Source of the DNA: Pantoea cypripedii
Lineage (GTDB): Bacteria; Pseudomonadota; Gammaproteobacteria; Enterobacterales; Enterobacteriaceae
Reading direction: 5' to 3'
DNA: 64,000 nt
Assembly (NCBI RefSeq): GCF_002095535.1
Contig: NZ_MLJI01000001.1
Coordinates: 4,164,412-4,228,411 of the forward strand
Shown: positions 8,043 through 16,653 of the stretch, one piece after another
How positions within the stretch are numbered: the stretch's first letter is position 1
Layout: each line of letters opens with the position of its first letter
Notes under the pieces: generated by a model
Told to the model about the DNA's origin: nothing
Databases searched by the model: none
Seen by the model: the letters and a program-made list of their open reading frames with translations, nothing else
Position numbers and translations under genes: made by a program

Positions 8043-9440
8043 ATGAACAACGATACCGGTTTACGCAAAAATACGTTGGGCTTGTTTTCTCTGGTCTTTT
8101 TTGTGGTTGCTGCGGCATCCCCGCTGACCGGGGTGGTCGGTGGCCTGCCGGTGGCGATTATCTCCGGCAACGGCGGTGGCATCCCGGTGTTTTACATCCT
8201 GTCGTGCGTCATTTTGATGCTGTTCGCGGTGGGCTTTATCGCCATGAGCCGCCACGTCAATAACGCCGGGGCGTTTTACACCTATATCTCCAAAGGCCTG
8301 GGGGATAACTGGGGAGCCTCCGCCTCGGTGCTGGCCCTGATGGCCTACTTCTCCATCCAGATCGCCATTGTTGCCATGCTGGGGTTCTTCACCCAACTGT
8401 TCCTTGAGGAACACCTCGGTACGCACATTCCCTGGTGGGCACTGAGTATGCTGTTTGCCATCATTGCCTGGATATTGGGCATCAAGCGGGTGGAGGTGGG
8501 TGGCAAGCTGCTGGGCGTGTTGATGCTGGCTGAAGTCGCCATCGTGCTGCTGACGGATGTGATGTTGCTGGTGAAAAAAACCGGCCCCTTCACCTTCCAG
8601 TCGTTTGAACCCTCGGTGTTTATGCAGGGCAATCTCGGTATCGCTTTTATCTTCACCATCGCCGCGTTTATCGGTTTTGAATCGACCGCGATCTACGCTG
8701 AAGAGTGTCGCGACCCGCAGAAAACCGTGCCACGCGCCACGATTTGCGCCCTGCTACTGATCACCGCCTTTTTCTGCTTTACCAGTTGGTCGCTGGTGCA
8801 GGCCTACGGTTTTGATGAGATCGTCGCCATCGCCAGTAAAGACCCCGGCAATTTTGTTTTCAACATTACCCGCCAGTATGTCGGCCAGTGGGCAGTGAAT
8901 ACCATGTCGGTGCTGCTGATCACCAGCCTGTTCGCGGCTACGCTGGCGTTTCACAACAACATTTCGCGCTACATCTTTAGCATCAGCCGTGATGGCCTGA
9001 TCTGGAAGGAGTTGTGCCGCACCCATCCGACCAACGGCACACCGCATAATGCCAGCCATGTTCACAGCGTGATCCTGCTGATGTTGCTGGCCGGTATGGG
9101 TAGCGCCGGGCTGGACCCGATGGTGCATATCTTTGCTATCGGTTCTGCGGTGGCGACCCTGTGCATCCTGATTCTGCAACTCGGGGTGTCCGCTGCGGTG
9201 GTGCTGTTCTTCCGCCGTGTCGCCACCGATGACAGTCGCTTGCAGGTATTCTGGGCACCGCTGCTGTCGATCATCTGCATGACCATCACCATCATTCTGG
9301 TGGTGAATAACCTGCAATCACTGAGTGGCAGCGATTCCAGCGTGGTGAAGATGATTCCGTGGTTTATCGCTGCCTGCGCCCTGGCGGGTTACGGTATGTC
9401 GCTGAAGCGTGGGATGAAACTCGCGGCAATAAAAAAATAA
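8043..9440 (+). CDS. APC-family amino-acid/amine permease
   Basis: 465 residues with about 12 hydrophobic helices. The start (LRKNTLGLFSLVFFVVAAASPLTGVVGGLPVAI) is the first APC helix pair with its unwound glycine region, and IAAFIGFESTAIYAEECRDPQKTVPRA is the conserved APC loop after helix 6. It should be an inner-membrane, cation-coupled importer for an amino acid or amine. The start at 8043 has AGAGGCG before it; an upstream in-frame Met at 7905 is preceded by no good site. It follows the AraC-type regulator in the same direction, so it is the likely uptake step for the oxidase/RidA/OCD enzymes. Confidence 0.9.
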   Translation: MNNDTGLRKNTLGLFSLVFFVVAAASPLTGVVGGLPVAIISGNGGGIPVFYILSCVILMLFAVGFIAMSRHVNNAGAFYTYISKGLGDNWGASASVLALMAYFSIQIAIVAMLGFFTQLFLEEHLGTHIPWWALSMLFAIIAWILGIKRVEVGGKLLGVLMLAEVAIVLLTDVMLLVKKTGPFTFQSFEPSVFMQGNLGIAFIFTIAAFIGFESTAIYAEECRDPQKTVPRATICALLLITAFFCFTSWSLVQAYGFDEIVAIASKDPGNFVFNITRQYVGQWAVNTMSVLLITSLFAATLAFHNNISRYIFSISRDGLIWKELCRTHPTNGTPHNASHVHSVILLMLLAGMGSAGLDPMVHIFAIGSAVATLCILILQLGVSAAVVLFFRRVATDDSRLQVFWAPLLSIICMTITIILVVNNLQSLSGSDSSVVKMIPWFIAACALAGYGMSLKRGMKLAAIKK

Positions 9441-9490
9441 TCTGCCTTTTGCGCTCGGACAGCGGGAAAATGAATTAGCGTGATGCCCGG

Positions 9491-9522
9491 CAGGCAAAGG
9501 GGAGCGGATAAACCTTTGCCTG
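9491..9522. terminator. Stem-loop between the permease and the HNH gene
   Basis: CAGGCAAAGG / 12-base loop / CCTTTGCCTG, perfect 10-base arms between two converging genes. There is no T-run on either side, so it is a probable transcript-end hairpin rather than a textbook terminator. Confidence 0.55.
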
Positions 9523-9539
9523 CTATTACGCCAATGCCG

Positions 9540-10151
9540 TTATGGACGATGAATATCAGTGTTAGGCAGCAACGTTTCTAATGCTGTGGCAACAGCGGGA
9601 ATCTGTTGAAACACCAGATACCAGATTGACCAAAAACCCACTTCAGCCTGGTCCATAATTTCATCAACACTGGCATTTCCGGCAAGAAAATCATTTTTTG
9701 CCTTGAGCGCGATTCTATGCTGGCGCTTTCTTCCCAAATTAAGCGGTTTTTGTGGCTGGCGGGCATCATCCAGACAAACTAAATCGATTGTTGCCTGAGC
9801 TGCCGCCTGCAATGCCGGGGGTAAACCCGCCGCAGGTTGCACACGCCCATCAGGTAAATAATGTAATAAGGTAAAGGTATTATGCACATCAGGCCAGACG
9901 TGACCGCTGCGATCCTGATTATTGCTGCGCTTAAAATCCCGATTACAGCGTGGGCAGCCCAATACGAGGTTTGTCCAGCTTAATGTCAATAATGGATTTT
10001 TTGAAGCTGGGGCTACATGTTCAACATCGAGTTTATCCGCACGTTCGCAATAAGAGCAGTATCCGCCATAAGCTTGAATCAATGGATCCAGGTAGCTTTT
10101 ATAATCGCTAACGACTGGCCCAGTATAATTGGGACGTAAAATGGGTCTCAT
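9540..10151 (-). CDS. ptuB: HNH endonuclease, PtuB-like (Septu-type defence module)
   Basis: 203 residues. Residues 30-75 carry a Cys4-type HNH nuclease: CSYCE (C32, C35), VEHVAP (E44, H45), W59-T-N61-L, and CPRCN (C66, C69, N70). This is the arrangement of the PtuB/TIGR02646 family found in Septu systems and in Ec78-like retrons. Its ATG overlaps the TAA of the ATPase gene by one base (TAATG), indicating translational coupling. The nuclease is expected to act with the ATPase on phage or host nucleic acid. No reverse transcriptase is present, so this is a Septu-like pair and not a retron. Function is inferred from family and context. Confidence 0.85.
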   Translation of the reverse strand: MRPILRPNYTGPVVSDYKSYLDPLIQAYGGYCSYCERADKLDVEHVAPASKNPLLTLSWTNLVLGCPRCNRDFKRSNNQDRSGHVWPDVHNTFTLLHYLPDGRVQPAAGLPPALQAAAQATIDLVCLDDARQPQKPLNLGRKRQHRIALKAKNDFLAGNASVDEIMDQAEVGFWSIWYLVFQQIPAVATALETLLPNTDIHRP

Positions 10152-11488
10152 TATTGGCCATCCTTAGCTTTGAGTTTTTTTCTCCGTTCTGCCTTTAATA
10201 ATGCAACCCAGGCGGGGTTATCACCAAAAAACTCTTCCAGCTCATCCAATTTCCTGGACAATGCCGCCACTTCAGCATCATCCTCAGTTTTGCCAGAATT
10301 CAGCAATGCGTAATAACGATCAGACACCCTGACCTGTTCATTAAACAGGGCACTGCGCTGAACCTTATCTATCCCCATGACATCTTCAGCAATATCCTCA
10401 ATACTCTTTTCCTGTTTGAGACTGGGAGTCTGCTCAATATCATCCAGGTCAAAATCAATCAGCTTACCTTCTTTAACCGATTGAATAATAAATGGAGAAT
10501 GAGTTGATACAATGAATTGCATGGAGGGAAAGACGTTAATTAACCTGGGCAAAAACTCACGCTGCCAGGCTGGGTGCAAATGCAGGTCAACTTCATCAAT
10601 CAGGATAATACCCTGCACATCTAACGGATCTTTTGCATCAGGATTGGCTTCGGCAAGACGGGCGGCGATATCCATCACCATTGCCAGAGTTGTGCGGTAT
10701 CCATCACTGAGTTGCTCAATTTTGAGTGATTTTTTTACCTTCTTTGCCTGTTCATCATCGCGTTCCGGACTTTGTTCCCAATCAACCATGATTCCGGCTG
10801 GCTCCGCAGTCCGGATATTACTGAACTGCGGCATAAGCCTGTTCACAGCTCGCCGAATCGCTTTTAATTCAGGTAATTCTATATCAAAGGAACGTTTTTC
10901 TTTATGTAGCCTATTTTCTTTCTCTTCCAAATCATAGAAATACTGCACAAAACGCCGGAAATTAGTCTTACTTTCCAGCGCCTCTTCTAACGCTTCGAAA
11001 CGCGTGAAATTTTTACTGAAGTTGCGTTTACGCGCAGGAACATCAAATACTCCGCGACCGGTGCCATAATAGATAAACACAGGGAGGGTGTAGTCACGGT
11101 CTTCGTTATGCGCATCAGTAAATTGATCGACATATTCATTTAACGCTTTCAACCCTAAAGCAGGTGGAACCGATTGTAGCGTGCTTTTTGATTGATCACG
11201 CCGCTCCGTTCTATCCCAGGAAATACCACAGAAACTTTGACAGCTAATTCGCATATAAGCCGGTTGTTTCCCAGTCTCATCAATACGAAAATCGGTTTTT
11301 TTAGGGTTAATACCGCTGACACCAGGAAGACGGGAAAGGAAAGGCCCAAGCGCAAGTGCAATAGCATCCAGCACCGTTGATTTCCCCGCACCATTACGAG
11401 CAATCAAAACGGTAAGCCGCGAATCGAAATCCACATCAATCATTTCAAAGCAACGGAAGTTAGTCAGGCTTATTTTTTTGATTTTCAC
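10151..11488 (-). CDS. ptuA: SMC/OLD-like AAA ATPase, PtuA-like (Septu-type defence module)
   Basis: 445 residues. ABC/SMC-type ATPase: FRCFE motif at 11-15, Walker A RNGAGKST (31-38), signature-like LSDGYR (260-265), Walker B IILIDEVD with HLHP (294-305), and H-switch STHSP (328-332). No TOPRIM domain follows, which separates it from OLD and Gabija GajA proteins. The start is a GTG at 11488 behind GGGAGG. It is followed directly by the HNH gene. In Septu, PtuA assembles with PtuB into an anti-phage complex. It sits between the permease gene and the conserved yhiN-pitA block, which suggests insertion of an accessory unit. Confidence 0.87.
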   Translation of the reverse strand: MKIKKISLTNFRCFEMIDVDFDSRLTVLIARNGAGKSTVLDAIALALGPFLSRLPGVSGINPKKTDFRIDETGKQPAYMRISCQSFCGISWDRTERRDQSKSTLQSVPPALGLKALNEYVDQFTDAHNEDRDYTLPVFIYYGTGRGVFDVPARKRNFSKNFTRFEALEEALESKTNFRRFVQYFYDLEEKENRLHKEKRSFDIELPELKAIRRAVNRLMPQFSNIRTAEPAGIMVDWEQSPERDDEQAKKVKKSLKIEQLSDGYRTTLAMVMDIAARLAEANPDAKDPLDVQGIILIDEVDLHLHPAWQREFLPRLINVFPSMQFIVSTHSPFIIQSVKEGKLIDFDLDDIEQTPSLKQEKSIEDIAEDVMGIDKVQRSALFNEQVRVSDRYYALLNSGKTEDDAEVAALSRKLDELEEFFGDNPAWVALLKAERRKKLKAKDGQ

Positions 11489-11636
11489 GTATCAAACCTC
11501 CCTTTTACGTTCGATTGGCAATCGTCCACCTGGTCACAAGCGAGCAAAAAATATAACACGTACCCGGTGGGCGGTAATGATTTCAGTCTATATAAATGCA
11601 AGCAAGACCTGATCTACCGGACGGAAATATTCGATA

Positions 11637-12821
11637 TTACAACGCCTGCGCGCATGCCCAGGCGGAACTCCACGCCCACTGGAAGTTATATCCCCCCAGC
11701 CAACCGGTGACGTCCACCACCTCGCCAATGAAATACAACCCTGGCACATCGCGTGCTTCCATGGTTTTTGACGATAACAGGGTGGTATCCACGCCACCCA
11801 GCGTCACTTCCGCGGTGCGATAACCTTCGGTGCCATTTGGCTGCACGCGCCACTGATGCAGCGTTTGCACCAGTTCGTGCTGTTGTTTGCTGTTGAGTTG
11901 CTTTAGCGTGACATCGGGCAGCTGATTCAGCGCCTGCAACACTTCCACCAGCCGCTTCGGCAGGATTTTTGCCAGGCTGTTTTTCAGGCTGAGATTCGGA
12001 TGCGCTTCGCGTTGCACATTAATGAAATCATCCAGCGGCGTGGCGGGAGAGAGAGCCACCGTGACAAATTCGCCCGGTTGCCAGTAACTGGAAATCTGCA
12101 ACACCGCCGGACCGGATAGCCCGCGATGAGTAAACAGCATCGCCTCTTTAAAGATTGTGCCGTCCTGCGCGGTGATGGTGGTGGGTAAGGCCACACCAGA
12201 CAACGTGTTCAGCTGCTCCAGCAGCGGCTTATGCAGGGTAAAGGGCACCAGCGCCGCACGCGTCGGGAACACCTTCAGGCCAAATTGTTCCGCCACTTTG
12301 TAACCAAAGGGCGAAGCACCCAAGCCAGGCATCGACAACCCCCCACTGGCGATAACCAGCTTTTCCGCCTGCACGGCCATGCCGTTCAGTTGCAAGGTAT
12401 AGCCCTGCTCATCACGCTGCACGCTCAACACTTCGCTACGCAACCGCAGCGTCACCTGCCCGGCTTCGCACTCCGCCAGCAGCATATCGACAATCTGCTG
12501 TGCCGAGTCATCGCAGAACAGCTGCCCCAACGTTTTCTCGTGGTAAGCGATAGCATGGCGATTGACCAGATCGATAAAATCCCACTGGGTATAACGCGCC
12601 AGCGCGGATTTGCAGAAGTGCGGGTTGTGCGACAGGTAAGCCGCGGGTTCGGTGTACATATTGGTGAAATTGCAGCGCCCACCGCCCGACATCAGAATTT
12701 TGCGCCCGGCTTTTTTGCCGTTATCGAGCAGCAGCACACGGCGGCCACGCTGACCGGCCTGCGCCGCACAGAACATGCCCGCAGCACCTGCACCAATAAT
12801 GATAACGTCAAACTTTTCCAC
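11637..12821 (-). CDS. yhiN: YhiN/BaiN-family flavoprotein
   Basis: 394 residues. The FAD site is at the start (FDVIIIGAGAAGMFCAAQAGQRGRRVLLLDNG), followed by RKILMSGGGRCNFTN, and the end has YNFQWAWSSAWACAQAL. These are the hallmarks of the HI0933/YhiN family of NAD(P)/FAD-dependent oxidoreductases, whose physiological substrate is not established. In E. coli yhiN lies next to pitA, as it does here (divergent, ~240 bases apart), which supports orthology. There is no sign of damage. Confidence 0.93.
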   Translation of the reverse strand: MEKFDVIIIGAGAAGMFCAAQAGQRGRRVLLLDNGKKAGRKILMSGGGRCNFTNMYTEPAAYLSHNPHFCKSALARYTQWDFIDLVNRHAIAYHEKTLGQLFCDDSAQQIVDMLLAECEAGQVTLRLRSEVLSVQRDEQGYTLQLNGMAVQAEKLVIASGGLSMPGLGASPFGYKVAEQFGLKVFPTRAALVPFTLHKPLLEQLNTLSGVALPTTITAQDGTIFKEAMLFTHRGLSGPAVLQISSYWQPGEFVTVALSPATPLDDFINVQREAHPNLSLKNSLAKILPKRLVEVLQALNQLPDVTLKQLNSKQQHELVQTLHQWRVQPNGTEGYRTAEVTLGGVDTTLLSSKTMEARDVPGLYFIGEVVDVTGWLGGYNFQWAWSSAWACAQAL

Positions 12822-13062
12822 TGATTTTACCCATATAACCCGAAAGGCGCTGATTGTAGTGATCTGTGCACAGGGGCGCCAGTGTCAAAAAATTGCCGTA
12901 AATATGTCATATTGTAACCGACTAATATTTCAACCTTTTTCCCTTGAATTACCGTGCAGATGACAACTTTAAGTCAAAAAAAGACTATATTTCCCTTTCC
13001 CATACAGCACGTTGTCGCGGATAATGCGCCGCGTTCATGTCCTCCTAAATGGCGTAACGTTT

Positions 13063-14562
13063 ATGCTACATCTGTTTGCTGGTCTTGACCTGAGTACCGG
13101 CCTGTTATTAGTTCTTGCTCTGCTGTTTGTATTGTTTTACGAAGCAATCAATGGCTTCCACGACACAGCCAACGCGGTTGCGACAGTTATCTACACCCGT
13201 GCGATGCGGGCGCAGCTGGCGGTTGTAATGGCGGGGGTTTTCAACTTCTTAGGTGTTTTGCTGGGTGGTTTGAGTGTGGCTTATGCCATCGTTCATATGC
13301 TCCCCACCGATCTACTGTTAAATGTTGGTTCAGCTCACGGCCTCGCCATGGTGTTCTCCATGCTGCTGGCTGCGATTATCTGGAACCTCGGCACCTGGTA
13401 TCTGGGTCTGCCGGCGTCCAGCTCCCACACCCTGATTGGTGCCATTATTGGTATTGGTCTCACCAATGCCCTGATGACCGGAACGTCGGTAGTTGACGCG
13501 CTCAACCTGCCTAAAGTTCTCAATATCTTCCTTTCTCTGATCCTGTCGCCGATTGTTGGTATGGTGATTGCCGGTAGCCTGATTTTCCTGTTACGGCGCT
13601 ACTGGAGCGGTACCAAGAAACGCTCCCGCACCCATATGACACCGGCGGAACGCGAGAAAATCGACGGTAAGAAAAAGCCGCCGTTCTGGACTCGTATCGC
13701 CCTGATTGTTTCCGCCATTGGCGTGAGCTATTCACACGGTGCGAACGATGGTCAGAAAGGCATTGGCCTGATCATGCTGGTACTGATTGGCGTCGCACCT
13801 GCGGGTTTTGTGGTGAATATCAATGCGTCCGGTTATGACATCTCCCGCACGCGTGATGCGGTGAATCATCTGGAGCAGTTTTATCAGCAGCACAACAACG
13901 CACTGACGCACATCGTGCAGATGGCGCCACCGGCTGTGCCTGCGCCAGAAGAAACCACCAACGGCCCGCATGAATTTCATTGCGACAGTACCCGTGCGCT
14001 GCCAGCCATTCAGCGTGCACAGGGCTTGCTCAACAACCTGCAAAGCTACGATCAGCTGACGGTTGACCAGCGTAGCCAGATGCGCCGCCTGCTGCTGTGT
14101 ATCTCCGATACTGCCGATAAAGCCGCTAAGCTGCCGGAAACCAGCGCTGACGATCAGCGTTTCCTGAACAAGCTGAAAGGCGACCTGCTGGGTACGGTCG
14201 AGTATGCACCGATCTGGATCATCATGGCCGTGGCGATGGCATTAGGTGTCGGCACCATGATTGGCTGGCGTCGTGTTGCCACCACCATCGGTGAGAAAAT
14301 TGGTAAAAAAGGCATGACCTATGCACAGGGCATGTCGGCGCAGGTGACAGCCGCCGTCTCCATCGGTATTGCCAGCTACACCGGCATGCCGGTTTCCACG
14401 ACGCATATTTTGTCGTCGTCGGTTGCCGGAACCATGCTGGTTGATGGCGGTGGCCTGCAAAGCCGCACCATTAAGAATATCGCGATGGCGTGGGTGTTCA
14501 CCCTGCCGGTGTGTATTCTGCTTTCCGGTTCGCTGTACTGGATTGCCCTGAAACTGGTGTAA
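13063..14562 (+). CDS. pitA: Low-affinity inorganic phosphate/metal-phosphate transporter PitA
   Basis: 499 residues, the same length as E. coli PitA. Inner-membrane proton-coupled importer of metal-phosphate complexes. The duplicated PiT signature is visible twice: [11 protein letters not shown] near residues 30-40 and [13 protein letters not shown] near 225-237, and [14 protein letters not shown] and [13 protein letters not shown] near the ends of the two halves. The central cytoplasmic loop (~residues 265-365) is the variable part. The start at 13063 ([10 protein letters not shown]) matches E. coli; the longer frame has no support. A terminator follows at 14583. Confidence 0.97.
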   Translation: MLHLFAGLDLSTGLLLVLALLFVLFYEAINGFHDTANAVATVIYTRAMRAQLAVVMAGVFNFLGVLLGGLSVAYAIVHMLPTDLLLNVGSAHGLAMVFSMLLAAIIWNLGTWYLGLPASSSHTLIGAIIGIGLTNALMTGTSVVDALNLPKVLNIFLSLILSPIVGMVIAGSLIFLLRRYWSGTKKRSRTHMTPAEREKIDGKKKPPFWTRIALIVSAIGVSYSHGANDGQKGIGLIMLVLIGVAPAGFVVNINASGYDISRTRDAVNHLEQFYQQHNNALTHIVQMAPPAVPAPEETTNGPHEFHCDSTRALPAIQRAQGLLNNLQSYDQLTVDQRSQMRRLLLCISDTADKAAKLPETSADDQRFLNKLKGDLLGTVEYAPIWIIMAVAMALGVGTMIGWRRVATTIGEKIGKKGMTYAQGMSAQVTAAVSIGIASYTGMPVSTTHILSSSVAGTMLVDGGGLQSRTIKNIAMAWVFTLPVCILLSGSLYWIALKLV

Positions 14563-14582
14563 TCACGCCGAGCCAGACCCTG

Positions 14583-14610
14583 AAGGGCGACAGCAATGTC
14601 GCCCTTTTTT
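14583..14610 (+). terminator. Terminator of pitA
   Basis: AAGGGCGAC / AGCAAT / GTCGCCCTT followed by T. Its T-tract overlaps the uspB stop codon, so the same hairpin probably ends the converging uspB transcript or blocks read-through. Confidence 0.88.
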
Positions 14611-14944
14611 ATTGCCAGATAGCCATCGCGATCAGGCTGATCACCACCAAACCACACAATCCGCTGGTCAGGATAAATTGCCCACGCACCCGTTCACAGC
14701 GACGGATAAATTCATCGTCATGATGATCACGATAACGTTTCTCCCAGATATAACGCACCAGGCGCACCTGTTTGCTGGGCTGGCCGTGCGAAGTAAAGAA
14801 ACCGGCACCATCCACATATTGATACAGCAGCGGGTCGCAACCGCGTAGCACCGCCAGTAACGAGCGCAGAGAAGAGAAGTAGCGCGCCATATTCACCAGA
14901 CAAACCACACACAGAGCCCAAAAAAGCGCGATAGTGCTGATCAT
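14609..14944 (-). CDS. uspB: Universal stress protein B (membrane protein)
   Basis: 111 residues, same length as E. coli UspB. Two hydrophobic segments ([22 protein letters not shown] at the start; [20 protein letters not shown] at the end) flank a charged cytoplasmic or periplasmic part. In E. coli it is sigma-S dependent, linked to ethanol tolerance, and divergent from uspA; the same arrangement is kept here. The start at 14944 follows GGGAGGGG. The frame can be extended upstream to 15166 but that part has no relatives I know and overlaps the control region. Confidence 0.93.
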   Translation of the reverse strand: MISTIALFWALCVVCLVNMARYFSSLRSLLAVLRGCDPLLYQYVDGAGFFTSHGQPSKQVRLVRYIWEKRYRDHHDDEFIRRCERVRGQFILTSGLCGLVVISLIAMAIWQ

Positions 14945-15365
14945 GATCCCCTCCCGGCTGGAGCCGCGGAGACGCGCACAGCGGGGTAACGCTGACAACG
15001 CCCCACGAGAAAGCCTTCCACTGAATGAATCGAATTGCATTGTTTTTTTGCGAGCCGAGCGGTCCGTACCAGCAACAATGTGACCGCCATTTTCAGTGTA
15101 GGAGATCTGGTAAATTTTTTTCCAGCGATGATTTTCGTTCACAGCGAGAGAAAAAAGAGATAACACTTGATCTGTCTCACAGGCGCACCGCGCCTTGCAG
15201 CATTTGTTAACAACTCTGGCTATACTGAAAACATAACAACAAACCGCCTGCAGGGCATAAATCTCGATGGGTGGCGCTTATCGCCGTTATGCGCAAAGGA
15301 TTTCGCCAGCCGTGACGTGGCAGGAATTCGGGTTGCCCCCAGAATCTTGTGAAAGGAGTTATATC
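14945..15365. promoter_or_regulatory. uspB/uspA divergent control region
   Basis: 421 bases between two divergent stress genes. A TATACT -10-like hexamer lies at 15221-15226 on the plus strand, with no good -35 partner at 17 bases. No gene or long repeat is seen. The size is close to the E. coli uspB-uspA gap. Confidence 0.5.
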
Positions 15366-15803
15366 ATGGCTTATAAACACATCCTGATTGCAGTAGACCT
15401 TTCCCCGGAAAGCCAGTTGCTGGTTGATAAAGCAGTCTCACTGGCTCGTCCTTACGAGGCGAAAATCTCCCTTATCCACGTTGATGTGAATTATTCAGAC
15501 CTCTACACCGGGCTGATTGACGTCAATCTGGGTGACATGCAGAAACGTATCTCTGAAGAGACGCATACCGCGCTGAAAGAGCTTTCGACCAACGCCGGTT
15601 ATCCCATCAGTGAAACCCTGAGCGGTAGCGGCGATCTCGGCCAGGTGCTGGTGGATGCGATTAGAAAATATGACGTGGATTTGGTGGTCTGTGGCCACCA
15701 TCAGGACTTCTGGAGCAAACTGATGTCGTCAGCGCGTCAGCTAATTAATACGGTACATATCGATATGCTGATTGTGCCGCTGCATGACGACGACGAAGAG
15801 TAA
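15366..15803 (+). CDS. uspA: Universal stress protein A
   Basis: 145 residues (E. coli 144). Cytoplasmic dimeric UspA-fold protein: [26 protein letters not shown] at the start and the VVCGHH ... LIVPL ending. Induced in E. coli by growth arrest and many stresses. The start at 15366 is preceded by GAAAGGAG; the longer frame (15267) is not supported. A strong terminator follows. It belongs to the conserved pitA-uspB-uspA-rsmJ-prlC-rlmJ block. Confidence 0.97.
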   Translation: MAYKHILIAVDLSPESQLLVDKAVSLARPYEAKISLIHVDVNYSDLYTGLIDVNLGDMQKRISEETHTALKELSTNAGYPISETLSGSGDLGQVLVDAIRKYDVDLVVCGHHQDFWSKLMSSARQLINTVHIDMLIVPLHDDDEE

Positions 15804-15808
15804 CCATA

Positions 15809-15843
15809 AAAAATATGCCGGCTTTTGCCGGCATATTTTTTTC
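15809..15843 (+). terminator. Terminator of uspA
   Basis: AAATATGCCGGC / TTTT / GCCGGCATATTT (15811-15838), followed by more T. Confidence 0.92.
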
Positions 15844-15850
15844 AATCAAT

Positions 15851-15880
15851 GTAGCGGCGCGATTTATCGCGCGCCGTTAC
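15851..15880. repeat. Dispersed palindromic repeat, symmetrical copy (b)
   Basis: 30-base near-palindrome running from GTAGCGGCGCGAT to ATCGCGCGCCGTTAC between the uspA terminator and rsmJ. Both flanks (GTAGCGG and CCGTTAC) are present, so this copy looks like two half units fused over one core. Confidence 0.85.
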
Positions 15881-15895
15881 GTATAGGTGCAAATA

Positions 15896-16645
15896 TCAAC
15901 TGAGCGGCGGATAGATATCAAAACGATGGCTTTTGGTGACCACGGCCGACTGCGTCACCACCCCCGCTAACGGCGGTGCGTAATCCGGGCGCTTCACCAC
16001 AATACGTTTTTTCGCCAGACGGCGCGCCGGTTCCAGCAACGCATCTGCATCCTCATCCGCCCCGACCAGCGACTGAAACACCCGCATCTCCTTTTTCACC
16101 ATGGCGCTTTTCTGCCGGTGCGGATACATCGGGTCGAGATACACCACATCAGGCGCGGGCGTAATCTCGCTCAGCGCCTGCTGGCTCACCACATGCAGCA
16201 ACGTCAATCGCTCACGCAGCCAGCCGCCGATCTCAGGGTCGTCATAGCCACGGCGCAAGCCATCTTCCAGCAACGCCGCCACCACCGGATGACGCTCCAG
16301 CATGCGCACCCGGCACCCCAGTGCCGCCAGCACGAAAGCATCGCGCCCTAAGCCTGCGGTGGCATCGACCACATCCGGCAGGTAATCGCCCTTGATGCCC
16401 ACCGCTTTTGCCACCGCCTCGCCGCGCCCGCCGCCAAAGCGACGGCGGTGCGCCATCGCGCCAGAAACGAAATCGACAAAAATGCCGCCCAGTTTTGGCT
16501 CGTCGCGTTTACGCAGCTCAAGATGGCTGGCTGTCAGCACCAGCGCAAGCCCGGAATCTTCGTCCTGCTCCAGCCCCCAGCGTTGCGCCAGAAGTAATAA
16601 GGCACCGTCTCCGGTGCCTGTTTCGTCAACTAAACCGATTTTCAC
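15896..16645 (-). CDS. rsmJ: 16S rRNA (guanine-1516-N2) methyltransferase RsmJ
   Basis: 249 residues, close to E. coli RsmJ (YhiQ). SAM site [27 protein letters not shown] (residues ~92-118) and the catalytic-side [11 protein letters not shown] motif are clear, as is the family block [26 protein letters not shown]. It methylates G1516 of 16S rRNA. The stop of prlC lies only eight bases before its ATG, so the two are probably one transcript, as in E. coli. No anomalies. Confidence 0.96.
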   Translation of the reverse strand: MKIGLVDETGTGDGALLLLAQRWGLEQDEDSGLALVLTASHLELRKRDEPKLGGIFVDFVSGAMAHRRRFGGGRGEAVAKAVGIKGDYLPDVVDATAGLGRDAFVLAALGCRVRMLERHPVVAALLEDGLRRGYDDPEIGGWLRERLTLLHVVSQQALSEITPAPDVVYLDPMYPHRQKSAMVKKEMRVFQSLVGADEDADALLEPARRLAKKRIVVKRPDYAPPLAGVVTQSAVVTKSHRFDIYPPLS

Positions 16646-16653
16646 AGGCAGGT

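Noticed and set aside
9540..11488. Reading the ATPase/HNH pair as a retron or as Gabija
   Set aside because: No reverse transcriptase or room for a non-coding RNA upstream; no TOPRIM domain or UvrD-like helicase partner.
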